Shown here piece after piece: positions 17,487-26,129 of a stretch of DNA of 61,549 nucleotides. This stretch comes from Novosphingobium sp. ERN07. GTDB lineage: Bacteria > Pseudomonadota > Alphaproteobacteria > Sphingomonadales > Sphingomonadaceae. Below the pieces are notes generated by a model that was not told where the DNA came from, made no database searches, and saw nothing but the letters and a program-made list of their open reading frames with translations. The number at the start of each line of letters is the position of its first letter. Position 1 is the first letter of the stretch. The position numbers were made by a program, and so were the translations under genes. The stretch covers positions 1 to 61,549 of the forward strand of contig NZ_JABAID010000021.1 of NCBI RefSeq assembly GCF_012641335.1. The letters are read 5' to 3'.

Positions 17487-18205
17487 GCGAGGCTTATGCA
17501 ATCATTGGCGCACCGCGCTTTGGCGGCATTCTGGTCGTGTCCGACCACGCATCAAACAGGGTGCCGGACGACATTGATCTTGGGATTGATGCTGCCCTGC
17601 TGAACCAGCATGTGGCCATCGATATTGGTGTTGCCGAAGTGGGCGCGTTGATGGCTCAGCAGGCGGGCATCGCGGCGTTTCAGGGCGGTATCAGCCGTCT
17701 TGTATGCGATTTCAACCGCGACGAAAATCTGCCCACCGTCGTCCCGATTGCCAGCGACGGGCACGCCATTCCCGGCAATGCTCTCGATCACGCGGGGCAC
17801 CAAGCACGTCTGGCGCGGTTTTTCCGGCCTTACCACGAAGCGCTGGCAGCATTGCTGGCTGAAACCCCGCAGGCGCTGATTCTTTCACTGCACAGCTTTA
17901 CGCCGCAGCTTGCTTCCAGCAGCGAAAAGCGCCCGTGGCATGTGGGTGTGCTATACAATGAGGATGATCGGGCAGCGCGCATCGCGATCCCTCTGCTGGA
18001 GGCAGAAGGCCTGTGCGTGGGGAATCAGCAGCCCTATTCGGGCAAGCTGCTCAACGCCACGATGAACCGCCATGCCGAGGCGGACGGGCGGCCTTATCTG
18101 GGCATTGAAGTTCGTCAGGATTTGATTGGCGATGCGGCGGGACAGGCCGAGTGGGCGGCACGCCTTGCTAAGATTGCCAATGTGGTTGCTGTGGAAATCA
18201 GCTAG
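17483..18205 (+). CDS. N-formylglutamate amidohydrolase family protein
   Basis: 240 residues of the FGase fold (zinc-dependent, relatives of N-formylglutamate deformylase). Visible marks are VVSDHASNRVP near the N-terminus, RLVCDFNR around residues 73-80, the central LSLHSFTP, and the C-terminal YLGIEVRQDLI. The substrate is uncertain: histidine-pathway formylglutamate or another N-formyl or acyl amino acid. No hut genes are nearby. Start codon ATG overlaps the ispE stop, so the two are co-translated, although they have no obvious shared pathway. Confidence 0.88.
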   Translation: MSEAYAIIGAPRFGGILVVSDHASNRVPDDIDLGIDAALLNQHVAIDIGVAEVGALMAQQAGIAAFQGGISRLVCDFNRDENLPTVVPIASDGHAIPGNALDHAGHQARLARFFRPYHEALAALLAETPQALILSLHSFTPQLASSSEKRPWHVGVLYNEDDRAARIAIPLLEAEGLCVGNQQPYSGKLLNATMNRHAEADGRPYLGIEVRQDLIGDAAGQAEWAARLAKIANVVAVEIS

Positions 18206-18340
18206 GATTTCTGCGCCTTTCCGGGCTGACGCGATACTGGCATAGTTGTAATTAATACCTTCGACATGCGCGGTTCGGGTGGGCTAGGGACCGTTGCCAA
18301 GTCGCAAGTAAAAACTGATTCCCTGTCCGGAGTTTCCGCA

Positions 18341-20188
18341 ATGCCCCCGTATCGTTCCCGCACCACCACTCATGGCCGCAACATGGCTGGCGCGCGCGGA
18401 TTGTGGCGTGCAACGGGGATGACCGACGCCGATTTCGGCAAGCCGATCATCGCGGTTGTGAACTCGTTCACGCAGTTCGTGCCGGGTCACGTCCATCTCA
18501 AGGATCTCGGCCAGATGGTCGCGCGCGAGATTGAGGCTGCGGGCGGTGTTGCCAAGGAATTCAACACTATCGCGGTGGATGACGGCATCGCGATGGGCCA
18601 CGATGGGATGCTCTATTCGCTGCCCAGCCGCGATCTGATCGCCGATAGCGTGGAATACATGGTCAATGCCCACTGCGCCGATGCGATGGTGTGCATTTCC
18701 AACTGCGACAAGATCACACCCGGTATGTTGATGGCCGCGATGCGGATCAACATTCCCGTGGTGTTCGTCTCCGGCGGGCCGATGGAGGCGGGCAAGGTCG
18801 TGCTGAAGGGCAAGGAGCACGCGCTCGATCTGGTCGATGCAATGGTCGCTGCGGCTGACGATACGTTGACCGATGAAGAAGTGAACGCGATTGAACGTTC
18901 GGCGTGCCCTACTTGCGGATCGTGTTCGGGCATGTTCACGGCAAATTCGATGAACTGCCTGACAGAGGCTTTGGGTCTTTCGCTGCCCGGCAACGGGTCC
19001 ACGCTCGCGACCCATGCTGATCGTCAGCGCCTGTTCCTCGAAGCGGGCCGCCTCGCTGTCGATTTGTGCAAGCGCTACTACGAAGAGGACGACGCCAGCG
19101 TCCTGCCGCGTTCCATCGCCACGTTCGATGCTTTTGAGAACGCGATGTGCCTCGATATCGCGATGGGCGGTTCAACCAACACGGTGCTGCATCTTCTTGC
19201 TGCCGCGCACGAAGCGGGCGTGAATTTCACCATGACCGATATTGACCGGTTGAGCCGCCGCGTGCCCTGCCTGTCGAAAGTCGCGCCCGCAAAGGCCGAC
19301 GTGCACATGGAAGATGTTCACCGCGCGGGCGGCATTTATGCCATCCTTGGCGAACTCGATCGCGCCGGGTTGATTCACACGCATCTGCCGACTGTCCACA
19401 GCCGCACGCTGGCCGAAGCGCTGGATCGCTGGGACGTGAAGCGGACCAATTCCGCCAGCGTGCAGGATTTCTTCCGGGCTGCTCCGGGCGGCGTACCCAC
19501 GCAGGTCGCTTTCAGCCAGAGCCGCCGCTGGGATGAACTCGATCTCGACCGTGAGAACGGCGTGATCCGTTCAGCTGATCACGCCTTCAGCAAGGATGGC
19601 GGGCTTGCCGTGCTGTTCGGCAATATCGCCCGCGATGGCTGTATCGTTAAGACGGCTGGCGTGGACGAGAAGATCCTGAAGTTCACCGGCCCGGCCAAGG
19701 TCTTCGAAAGCCAGGACGCTGCCGTCACCGCGATCCTCACCGGGCAGATCGTTGAAGGCGATGTGGTCGTGATCCGTTACGAAGGGCCGAAGGGCGGGCC
19801 GGGGATGCAGGAAATGCTCTATCCTACCAGCTATCTGAAGTCGAAGGGCCTTGGTGCCGCCTGCGCGCTTCTTACCGATGGCCGCTTTTCCGGCGGCACG
19901 TCTGGCTTGTCCATCGGCCACGCTTCGCCCGAAGCGGCGCAGGGTGGTGAGATCGGGCTGGTCGAGAATGGCGATGTGATCGAGATCGATATTCCCAACC
20001 GCACGATCAACCTTGCCGTGTCGGACGAAATTCTCGCTGAACGCCGCGCGGCGCAGGAAGCCAAGGGATGGAAGCCTGCCCAGCCGCGTCCGCGTCAGGT
20101 TTCCGGCGCGCTCAAGGCCTATGCTGCGATGACGACCAGCGCGGCACGCGGCGCAGTGCGCGATCTCTCGCAGATCGGAGTAGAATGA
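18341..20188 (+). CDS. ilvD: Dihydroxy-acid dehydratase
   Basis: A 615-residue Fe-S enzyme that dehydrates dihydroxy-isovalerate and dihydroxy-methylvalerate in valine, isoleucine and leucine synthesis. Cluster and active-site motifs are CISNCDKITPGML, CPTCGSCSGMFTANSMNCL and DGRFSGGTSGLSIGHASPEA. The ATG at 18341 begins MPPYRSRTTTHGRNMAGARG, the usual family start, with CGGAG about 8 nt upstream. The in-frame extension to 18266 is not conserved. A 135-bp intergenic gap precedes it, so it has its own promoter. The next gene overlaps the stop by four bases. Confidence 0.97.
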   Translation: MPPYRSRTTTHGRNMAGARGLWRATGMTDADFGKPIIAVVNSFTQFVPGHVHLKDLGQMVAREIEAAGGVAKEFNTIAVDDGIAMGHDGMLYSLPSRDLIADSVEYMVNAHCADAMVCISNCDKITPGMLMAAMRINIPVVFVSGGPMEAGKVVLKGKEHALDLVDAMVAAADDTLTDEEVNAIERSACPTCGSCSGMFTANSMNCLTEALGLSLPGNGSTLATHADRQRLFLEAGRLAVDLCKRYYEEDDASVLPRSIATFDAFENAMCLDIAMGGSTNTVLHLLAAAHEAGVNFTMTDIDRLSRRVPCLSKVAPAKADVHMEDVHRAGGIYAILGELDRAGLIHTHLPTVHSRTLAEALDRWDVKRTNSASVQDFFRAAPGGVPTQVAFSQSRRWDELDLDRENGVIRSADHAFSKDGGLAVLFGNIARDGCIVKTAGVDEKILKFTGPAKVFESQDAAVTAILTGQIVEGDVVVIRYEGPKGGPGMQEMLYPTSYLKSKGLGAACALLTDGRFSGGTSGLSIGHASPEAAQGGEIGLVENGDVIEIDIPNRTINLAVSDEILAERRAAQEAKGWKPAQPRPRQVSGALKAYAAMTTSAARGAVRDLSQIGVE

Positions 20189-20547
20189 TGCGTGGGCGGT
20201 TTTTCCTGATGCTGGGGGCTTGTGCGGTGCTTTCCGCGTGCTCGCAGGCAGAGGAAAAACCGCAAGGGCGCGTGATCGATTGCGCGCTGGCAGGCGCTGC
20301 AAAGTTTACGCCCGATTGCTTCGTGCAGGATTCACGCAGCGGTGATCAGCACTTGCTGACCGTGCGCCATAAGGACGGCGCATTCCGGCGGTTCCAGATG
20401 GTAGACGATGGTCGCGGCGTCATCGCGGCCGATGGCGCGGATGAAGCCAGTGCCAAGTGGACTGCCGAGGGCGTGCTGGAAGTAACCGTTGCGGGTGACC
20501 GCTATCGCTTCCCCGCGCGGATGAAAGACGATGCCCCGCAGTCGTGA
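20185..20547 (+). CDS. Small putative lipoprotein
   Basis: 120 residues. It has a classic lipoprotein signal: MMRGRF, hydrophobic FLMLGACAVLSA, then the lipobox Cys in LSAC followed by Ser. The mature part has two further Cys (IDCALAG and PDCFVQD) that could form a disulfide, and a short beta-rich domain with RHKDGAFRRF and VAGDRYRFPARM. No function is recognised. Two ATG codons lie in tandem at 20185 and 20188, and the first overlaps the ilvD stop. It overlaps the next gene by 17 bases. Confidence 0.8.
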   Translation: MMRGRFFLMLGACAVLSACSQAEEKPQGRVIDCALAGAAKFTPDCFVQDSRSGDQHLLTVRHKDGAFRRFQMVDDGRGVIAADGADEASAKWTAEGVLEVTVAGDRYRFPARMKDDAPQS

Positions 20548-21940
20548 CGGCATTCTGAATCAAGTTCTGACCGTAGCGCAGATGCGCGCGGCGGAAGACG
20601 CCCTGATTGTAGAGGGCGCCAGTGTCGATGAACTCATGCAGCGGGCCGGACAGGGCGCGGGCGAATGGGTGCGGCGCATTGCAACAGGCGGTCCGGTTAC
20701 AGTGCTGTGCGGCCCCGGCAACAACGGCGGCGATGGCTGGGTCATTGCCGAATATCTGCGCGAACACGGCAACCCTGTCAGTGTGATCGCCGCGCGAGAG
20801 CCTGCAACCGAGGCCGCGCGCCGTGCGCAGGCGCTATACTGCGGCGAGACGTTGCCGATGGATGCTGACATTTCGGGCACGGTATTCGTCGATTGCCTGT
20901 TCGGCAGTGGCTTGACCCGACCTCTGCCGACCGATCTGGCGGCGCTGCTCATGCGCCTTGTCATGCACCACCGCCATGCGATTGCCATCGATGTCCCCAG
21001 CGGCTTGGATAGCGATACCGGGCAGCCGCTCAATGCCGGGCTTCCGGGTTATGGCATGACGATTGCTCTGGGCGCCTGGAAGCACGCCCATTTCGCCATG
21101 CCCGCCGCTACGGCGATGGGCACGCTGCGACTGGTAGATATTGGTATTGCCTCAATCCCCCGCTCCGCCCGTGCGCTTGCAAAACCCCGCGTCGCTGCGC
21201 CAGCGGCAGACTCGCACAAGTACCGGCGCGGGATGCTTGGCATTGTCGCCGGTGAGATGCCGGGGGCGAGCCTGCTTGCAGCGCAGGCCGCTCTGCGCGC
21301 TGGCGCGGGGTATGTGAAGCTGGCGGCGCAATCGCCGCCGCAGGGCGTCCCACCCGAACTGGTGACAACGGACAGCGACCAAACCCTGCTGGATGACGCC
21401 CGCGTTGTTGCGCTTCTCATCGGGCCGGGCCTCGGTCGATCAGACGGCGCATCGCGCCAACTCGCTGCAGCGCTGCACGCCGCGCGGCCTTGCGTGATCG
21501 ATGCCGATGCACTGATCCTTCTGCGGCCAGAAATGCTGGGCACAGCACCTTGCGTGCTGACGCCACACGAGGGGGAAATGGCGGAGCTGGAGCGCACCTT
21601 CGGCCTTGCGGGCGATGGTCTGCGGCGTGACCACGCGCTGGCTTTGGCAGAGAAATCCGGCGCGGTCATCGTGCTCAAAGGCCCCGATAGCCTTATTGCC
21701 GGGCCATCCGGCGAACTTATACTCGCCCCCCGCGCATCGTCATGGCTTTCGGTGGCGGGCACGGGCGACGTTCTGGCAGGAACCATCGCCAGCAGGCTGG
21801 CAACGCATGGGCAAGCCTTGCGCGCGGCCGAGGAAGGCCTATGGCTCCACGCCGAAGCAGCACGGCGCTGCGGCGCGGCTTTCACCGCCGGGGAACTGGC
21901 GCTCGGCATCCAGGCCGCCTTGAGGGATTGTATTGAATGA
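20531..21940 (+). CDS. nnr: Bifunctional NAD(P)H-hydrate epimerase / dehydratase
   Basis: A 469-residue fused repair enzyme for hydrated NADH/NADPH. The N-terminal epimerase (YjeF_N) shows VLTVAQMRAAEDALI, CGPGNNGGDGW and IDVPSGLDSDTG. The C-terminal ADP/ATP-dependent dehydratase (ribokinase-like) shows LIGPGLGRS, LTPHEGEMAEL and the conserved SVAGTGDVLAGTIAS. The start overlaps the upstream lipoprotein gene by 17 bases, and the next gene overlaps its stop by four. It sits in an ilvD-led operon with no pathway link. The fused architecture is the usual bacterial one. Confidence 0.95.
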   Translation: MPRSRDGILNQVLTVAQMRAAEDALIVEGASVDELMQRAGQGAGEWVRRIATGGPVTVLCGPGNNGGDGWVIAEYLREHGNPVSVIAAREPATEAARRAQALYCGETLPMDADISGTVFVDCLFGSGLTRPLPTDLAALLMRLVMHHRHAIAIDVPSGLDSDTGQPLNAGLPGYGMTIALGAWKHAHFAMPAATAMGTLRLVDIGIASIPRSARALAKPRVAAPAADSHKYRRGMLGIVAGEMPGASLLAAQAALRAGAGYVKLAAQSPPQGVPPELVTTDSDQTLLDDARVVALLIGPGLGRSDGASRQLAAALHAARPCVIDADALILLRPEMLGTAPCVLTPHEGEMAELERTFGLAGDGLRRDHALALAEKSGAVIVLKGPDSLIAGPSGELILAPRASSWLSVAGTGDVLAGTIASRLATHGQALRAAEEGLWLHAEAARRCGAAFTAGELALGIQAALRDCIE

Positions 21941-23142
21941 GCGTTTCCGGCCTGATCGTGCGCGTTGCCGCCAAGGGGGAAGGGGCAACAGCGGACGGCA
22001 GGTATGCAACGCTTGCTGCGCCCGGCGATGTGCTTCAAGCGGATGGATCAGTGGTTCGTGGTCCCAACCATGTCGATCCGCCATGCCGCCACTTTCCGGC
22101 CTGCGGTGGCTGCCAATTGCAGCATCTTTCGGAAGCTGCCTTGTCCGAATATGTCCATGATCGCGTGGTCGGTGCGGCAAAGGGGCAAGGTATCGATGAT
22201 GTGGCTGCATCACCAGCGCACCTTTCGCCTGCGCGTTCACGTCGCCGTGCCACGATGCACGCGCAAGCCATAGGCAAGCGCGTGGTGATCGGCTTTCGCG
22301 AGCAGGGTTCGCACAAGATCGTCGATATGCGCGAATGCCACGTTCTATCACCCGAACTTTTCGCGCTGGTCGCGCCTTTACGCACTGTTCTTGAGAACTG
22401 GAACGACCGCAAGCTGGCCGTGGATATCGAACTTGCCCTTGCCGATCAGGGCGTATCGGTCGGCCTCAAAGGGCTGACGGCAGAAGGACTGGCAAAGACC
22501 GAAGCGTTGCTGGATTTTGCCCGCGACAACGCGCTGGCGCGCCTGACGCTCGACAACGGGTATGGTCCCGAAGGCACGTGGGAGCCGGAACCGGTAACGA
22601 TCACGCTTGGCGGAACGGCCGTTTCCTTGCCGCCGGGGGCGTTCTTGCAAGCCACCGCCGATGGTGAGGCCGCGCTTGTGAACGCGGCGCGCGAATGGCT
22701 GGCAGGGGCAACGACCGTTGCAGACCTGTTCGCAGGCCTCGGCACATTCGCCTTCGCGCTGGCCGGGCCGAAAACCAAGGTTCTGGCTGTGGAAGCAGCG
22801 CGCGACGCTTTTCTCGCCTGCCAAAACGCGGCGAGGATGCAAGGCCGCCCGGTTCACACGCTGCACCGTGACCTGTTCCGAAATCCCCTGCGGGTCGAGG
22901 AGCTTGACCGCTTTGCCGCCGTCCTGCTCGATCCGCCGCGCGCCGGGGCGCAGGAACAGGTTGATCAGATTGCTGCGAGCAAGGTTGCGCGGGTTGTCTA
23001 CATCAGTTGCAATCCGGCAAGTTGGGCACGCGACGCGGTAAAGCTGGTCATGGGTGGCTATCGCTTGGCCGAATTGCGCCCCGTGGGCCAGTTCCGCTGG
23101 TCAACACATGTGGAGCTGGCAAGCCTGTTCGTGCGTGATTGA
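21937..23142 (+). CDS. SAM-dependent RNA (uracil-5) methyltransferase, RumA/TrmA family
   Basis: 401 residues. An N-terminal Fe-S motif (CRHFPACGGCQLQHL) precedes the Rossmann domain with VADLFAGLGTFAFALAG, the DPPRAGAQEQV segment and the catalytic SCNPASWARD. This places it with enzymes making m5U in 23S rRNA or tRNA. Which site it modifies cannot be decided from sequence by eye. The N-terminal TRAM domain appears short. It is last in the ilvD operon. A strong GC hairpin follows its stop. Confidence 0.9.
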   Translation: MSVSGLIVRVAAKGEGATADGRYATLAAPGDVLQADGSVVRGPNHVDPPCRHFPACGGCQLQHLSEAALSEYVHDRVVGAAKGQGIDDVAASPAHLSPARSRRRATMHAQAIGKRVVIGFREQGSHKIVDMRECHVLSPELFALVAPLRTVLENWNDRKLAVDIELALADQGVSVGLKGLTAEGLAKTEALLDFARDNALARLTLDNGYGPEGTWEPEPVTITLGGTAVSLPPGAFLQATADGEAALVNAAREWLAGATTVADLFAGLGTFAFALAGPKTKVLAVEAARDAFLACQNAARMQGRPVHTLHRDLFRNPLRVEELDRFAAVLLDPPRAGAQEQVDQIAASKVARVVYISCNPASWARDAVKLVMGGYRLAELRPVGQFRWSTHVELASLFVRD

Positions 23143-23174
23143 AAGACGGCAAATGACCGGCGGCAAAACAATCA

Positions 23175-23196
23175 CGCCCCCGCTTGGGCGGGGGCG
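23175..23196. terminator. Bidirectional terminator candidate between convergent genes
   Basis: A perfect 9-bp GC stem, CGCCCCCGC and GCGGGGGCG, closes the loop TTGG. It lies between the RNA methyltransferase (plus) and the MAPEG gene (minus), both ending here. There is no T-tract on either side, which is common for hairpin terminators in high-GC bacteria. Confidence 0.55.
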
Positions 23197-23203
23197 CACA
23201 AGA

Positions 23204-23644
23204 TCAGAACCGAAATACGATCCGCGCTGCATGATAAATCAGCGCCATCAACGTGATGGATGACAGCGAGAACAACACAAAGCGCAGCATTACTTTATTC
23301 ACCGTTGCCTGTACGATCGAATGGACGATCCGCAGCGCAACATAGACCCACGCTACCGTGGCGCTGATGCCGCCACCTTGCCCTGTCAGGGCGATCACCA
23401 GACAGACCGCGTAAAACAGCGTTGGCGCTTCATGCAGGTGATTGTAATTGTGTGCTTTCCACTGGGTCGATGCTGGCAGGATATCATCCAGAGTCTTCGA
23501 TGGATCACGCGCCAGGCTATCGGGATCGAGCTTGGCGGCATTCATTGCCGGAATGCGCGTGGCATACATCCACACCCACATGACCATTGTCCAGGCCATG
23601 AGCGCGACGGCAGGTTGCAGGATTTTCGCAATTTCCATTGGCAT
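23204..23644 (-). CDS. MAPEG family membrane protein (paralogue 1)
   Basis: 146 residues with four predicted spans. MAPEG proteins include membrane glutathione transferases and related enzymes. The family pattern is visible in WKAHNYNHLHEAPTLFYAVC near residues 62-81, the VYVALRIVHSIVQATVNKV segment, and the C-terminal helix. It is about half identical by eye to the next gene upstream (23669-24097), with the same motifs at the same spacing, so this is a tandem duplication. The bacterial substrates are generally unknown. Confidence 0.9.
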   Translation of the reverse strand: MPMEIAKILQPAVALMAWTMVMWVWMYATRIPAMNAAKLDPDSLARDPSKTLDDILPASTQWKAHNYNHLHEAPTLFYAVCLVIALTGQGGGISATVAWVYVALRIVHSIVQATVNKVMLRFVLFSLSSITLMALIYHAARIVFRF

Positions 23645-23668
23645 TCTCCCACTTGGATTCCGTTCCTG

Positions 23669-24097
23669 TCAGTGCCCCAGCGTTGCCCCCAATGCCCGCA
23701 ACGCCAGCGCTGCAAGGCAAAGCGTCGACAGCACGAACATCACGAACCGCACCGGAACCCGGTTCACCGTTGCCTGCCAGATCGAATGGACCACCCGCAG
23801 GACCACGTAACCCCATGCCAGCGCCACATCGAGCGCCGTTGGTCCCATGATCGCCAGTATCACGACCGTGGCATAGAACAGCGTCGGCTGCTCCATCAGG
23901 TGGGCATAGTTGTGCGCCTTCCAGTTGATCTCATCGGGAAGAACACCTTCCAGATCTTGCCCGCGTCCGCCCGGCTTGGCCTTGCCTAACCCGCCGATTC
24001 GCTTGAGCGCTGGTAAGCGCGTTCCGGCCATCCAGAACAGCATGACGATGGACCACAGCACCAGCACAGCGGCAGGTGTCAGGATTTGCGCCTGCAT
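23669..24097 (-). CDS. MAPEG family membrane protein (paralogue 2)
   Basis: 142 residues with four predicted spans. It contains WKAHNYAHLMEQPTLFYATV and VVLRVVHSIWQATVNRVPVR, the MAPEG signature. It is the upstream member of the duplicated pair. The ATG is preceded by GGGGGAG, but this ribosome site lies in the 3' arm of a perfect 11-bp hairpin ending 3 nt before the start codon, so translation may be controlled. Function is probably lipid-peroxide or glutathione-related, by family only. Confidence 0.9.
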   Translation of the reverse strand: MQAQILTPAAVLVLWSIVMLFWMAGTRLPALKRIGGLGKAKPGGRGQDLEGVLPDEINWKAHNYAHLMEQPTLFYATVVILAIMGPTALDVALAWGYVVLRVVHSIWQATVNRVPVRFVMFVLSTLCLAALALRALGATLGH

Positions 24098-24100
24098 TGT

Positions 24101-24131
24101 CAGTCTCCCCCTGCAATTGCGGGGGAGACTG
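24101..24131 (-). promoter_or_regulatory. Hairpin sequestering the MAPEG-2 ribosome site
   Basis: On the minus strand CAGTCTCCCCC pairs with GGGGGAGACTG across the 9-nt loop GCAATTGCA, a perfect 11-bp stem. The Shine-Dalgarno GGGGGAG is in the 3' arm and the ATG follows after ACA. It may instead, or also, terminate btaB transcription. No T-tract follows, which argues against simple termination. Confidence 0.6.
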
Positions 24132-24161
24132 CTTGGCGCAAGCTAGATTGTCAAATGCAAC

Positions 24162-24806
24162 TTATCTGCGCAATGTGATGCGACGGAAATAGCCGTAGCG
24201 CCCCCGCAATGTGCGCAAAGCCAGATTCCGGTCTGCGGCGATGTGTGAGGCGAGGTCGCTCATATCTTCGCGCGGGAAAACGTGGAACCGTCTAAGCCAG
24301 CCATACATCAGCGAACGCAGCGGATTTGGCAGCCCGCCAAAGTCCCCGAAATCAACGACATGCAGCGATCCGCCCGGGGCGACAAGGCCTGCCGCATGGG
24401 CTAGCGTTTCCCGCCATTGCGGGATCATCGAAAGCGCATAGGATATGACCACCCGGTCAAAGCTGCCTTGCCCGAACAGCGCCGCAGCATCGAAATCGGT
24501 GGCATCGCCACGAGCCAGTTTGCACCCATCACCAAGCCGCTTGCGCGCGACCGAGAGCATCTCGTCCGAGATATCCAGCCCGTGCAGCCGTGCTCCTGGC
24601 CAAGTGCAGGCGATACGACCAAGGTTGCGCCCCGTGCCGCAGCCAATTTCCAGCACGGTCATGCCGGGCGCTGCTTCAAGCCCGCTGATCAGACCATCGC
24701 GCCCGAACAGGTAGAATTTGCGGGTGGCGTCATAGATGTGCTTCTGGTGGCGGTAAACCGCGTCCATCAGCGCACCGTGGGGCGTGGCCGGGGCAACGCT
24801 GGCCAT
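24162..24806 (-). CDS. btaB: SAM-dependent N-methyltransferase, BtaB-like
   Basis: 214 residues of the class I methyltransferase fold: VLEIGCGTGRNLGRIA (motif I, about residues 51-66), LDISDEMLSVARKRL, and FDRVVISYALSMIPQW. The start one base after the btaA stop is the main reason for the BtaB name. BtaB trimethylates diacylglyceryl-homoserine to the betaine lipid DGTS. The N-terminal YRHQKHIYDATRKFYLFGRD fits BtaB and related lipid methyltransferases. As a standalone gene it could be called a ubiquinone-type methyltransferase, but the pairing favours betaine lipid. Confidence 0.8.
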   Translation of the reverse strand: MASVAPATPHGALMDAVYRHQKHIYDATRKFYLFGRDGLISGLEAAPGMTVLEIGCGTGRNLGRIACTWPGARLHGLDISDEMLSVARKRLGDGCKLARGDATDFDAAALFGQGSFDRVVISYALSMIPQWRETLAHAAGLVAPGGSLHVVDFGDFGGLPNPLRSLMYGWLRRFHVFPREDMSDLASHIAADRNLALRTLRGRYGYFRRITLRR

Positions 24807-24807
24807 A

Positions 24808-26025
24808 TCAGGCTAACTCGTAAAGATGCACGCCGCCATAGATGGACGAGCGATCCTGAGCGGTGCATTCGGCAGAAAGCGCCGCATCATATCTCCAGAG
24901 CGATAGCAGCGCATCGTTGACCCTGCCGGGAAGCAGGCTGGGTTCGGCTGCGGTGCGGAACAGCACGCGCGCGCCGGGGCGGGCGGTGCGCGTGATCTGG
25001 TGCCACAGACCGTTCAACTGTTCGTCGGTCATCCAGTCCTGCGCGTCGAGCAGGACATAACGGTCCAGCGTGGCATCGGGCTGCGCGCTCAGATGTTCGG
25101 TCAGATTGGCATGGCGCACGTCAACGCGGTTGGCCCGGTCGCGCACGGCCTGCCAATTCGCGGCTTGCAGGTATGGCGGCAGCGGGCAGCGATCACCCCG
25201 ACCGTAGCTGCGTCCAAATGCCTGCCATGCGAAGTAGTTGTCCTCAACCGGGAAATCGCAGGCCAGTTTGGCAAGGCGACGGCGCAGCACTTCGGCCATC
25301 GGTTCGTTCCCGGCCAACGCATCGAATTGGGCGGGCGGAATACCAAGGCCGAACAGCGACGCTGGTTGATCCGTCAGCCAGCGCACGAAGCGCTTGTCGA
25401 AAATCGGCGCCATCTCGCGCTCGAACACGCGGCGCTGTTCCTCGACATCGCGCGCGGCCAGCAGGTTGGAAAGATCGATCTTGTAGAGACGGGCGAGGAG
25501 GTGGGCCACCCCGATAAAGTTACCAAGCAGCCCACGCTTGTAGATATTGCTGGAAAAGCCGCTAATGCGGCGGCGACCCGAAAGATCGCGGCCTTCCCAG
25601 TAGCGGCGCGTCGTTTCGTCAAGTTGCGGCAGTATGTGCGCACGATAGGCGGCGACGTTCGCGGCGCTGTCAGCCTCGGCAAAAAAGCGGCGGAAGTGGG
25701 CATGATCTGGCAGGTGCCGTGCCGATGCCAGTTTGAGCTTGTTCAGCGCAATGTGCGCGGTGTTCAGATCGACTGCGGTAATGGCCGCAGGATTGGCTGT
25801 CAGATAGGACAGGACATTGCAGCCACCGCTGGCGATGGCGATGATCCGGCTGTCGGGCTGGATTTGCAGCGCTTTCATGTCAACGTCTGGGTCTTCCCAG
25901 ATTTGCGCGTAGACAAGACCGCGAAAAGCCAGCGCAAAGGCATGATCAAGCATCCGGTTGGCCATGCCCGAACTGCGGCGGACGACCGAACGTGTAATCG
26001 GATGGGAACGGGCGCGTTCCAGCAT
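24808..26025 (-). CDS. btaA: SAM:diacylglycerol 3-amino-3-carboxypropyltransferase, BtaA (DUF3419)
   Basis: 405 residues from the ATG used here. BtaA moves the aminocarboxypropyl group of S-adenosylmethionine to diacylglycerol, the first step to betaine lipid. Marks are FRGLVYAQIWEDPDVDMKAL, IIAIASGGCNVLSYL (the SAM site of DUF3419), AVDLNTAHIALNKLKLA, and FRTAAEPSLLPGRV. The frame extends to a TTG at 26133 that touches the dehydratase stop. The shorter start MLERARSHPITRS fits the family length (~410) better. An 8-bp inverted repeat lies just before this start. Confidence 0.82.
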   Translation of the reverse strand: MLERARSHPITRSVVRRSSGMANRMLDHAFALAFRGLVYAQIWEDPDVDMKALQIQPDSRIIAIASGGCNVLSYLTANPAAITAVDLNTAHIALNKLKLASARHLPDHAHFRRFFAEADSAANVAAYRAHILPQLDETTRRYWEGRDLSGRRRISGFSSNIYKRGLLGNFIGVAHLLARLYKIDLSNLLAARDVEEQRRVFEREMAPIFDKRFVRWLTDQPASLFGLGIPPAQFDALAGNEPMAEVLRRRLAKLACDFPVEDNYFAWQAFGRSYGRGDRCPLPPYLQAANWQAVRDRANRVDVRHANLTEHLSAQPDATLDRYVLLDAQDWMTDEQLNGLWHQITRTARPGARVLFRTAAEPSLLPGRVNDALLSLWRYDAALSAECTAQDRSSIYGGVHLYELA

Positions 26026-26033
26026 ATCAATGA

Positions 26034-26056
26034 TCCCCGAAAGAAGTGTTCGGGGA
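26034..26056. repeat. Inverted repeat upstream of btaA
   Basis: TCCCCGAA (26034-26041) and TTCGGGGA (26049-26056) form a perfect 8-bp inverted repeat with a 7-nt spacer, 9 bp before the btaA ATG. It could be an operator, a terminator of the dehydratase, or an RNA hairpin over the start region. Nothing else distinguishes these options. Confidence 0.45.
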
Positions 26057-26129
26057 GTGCGACTAGAACGTGACCATTGCGGCCTTGTGGCAGTTGCGGG
26101 CAGATTGTCCGCAAGTTGTAAGATGATGA

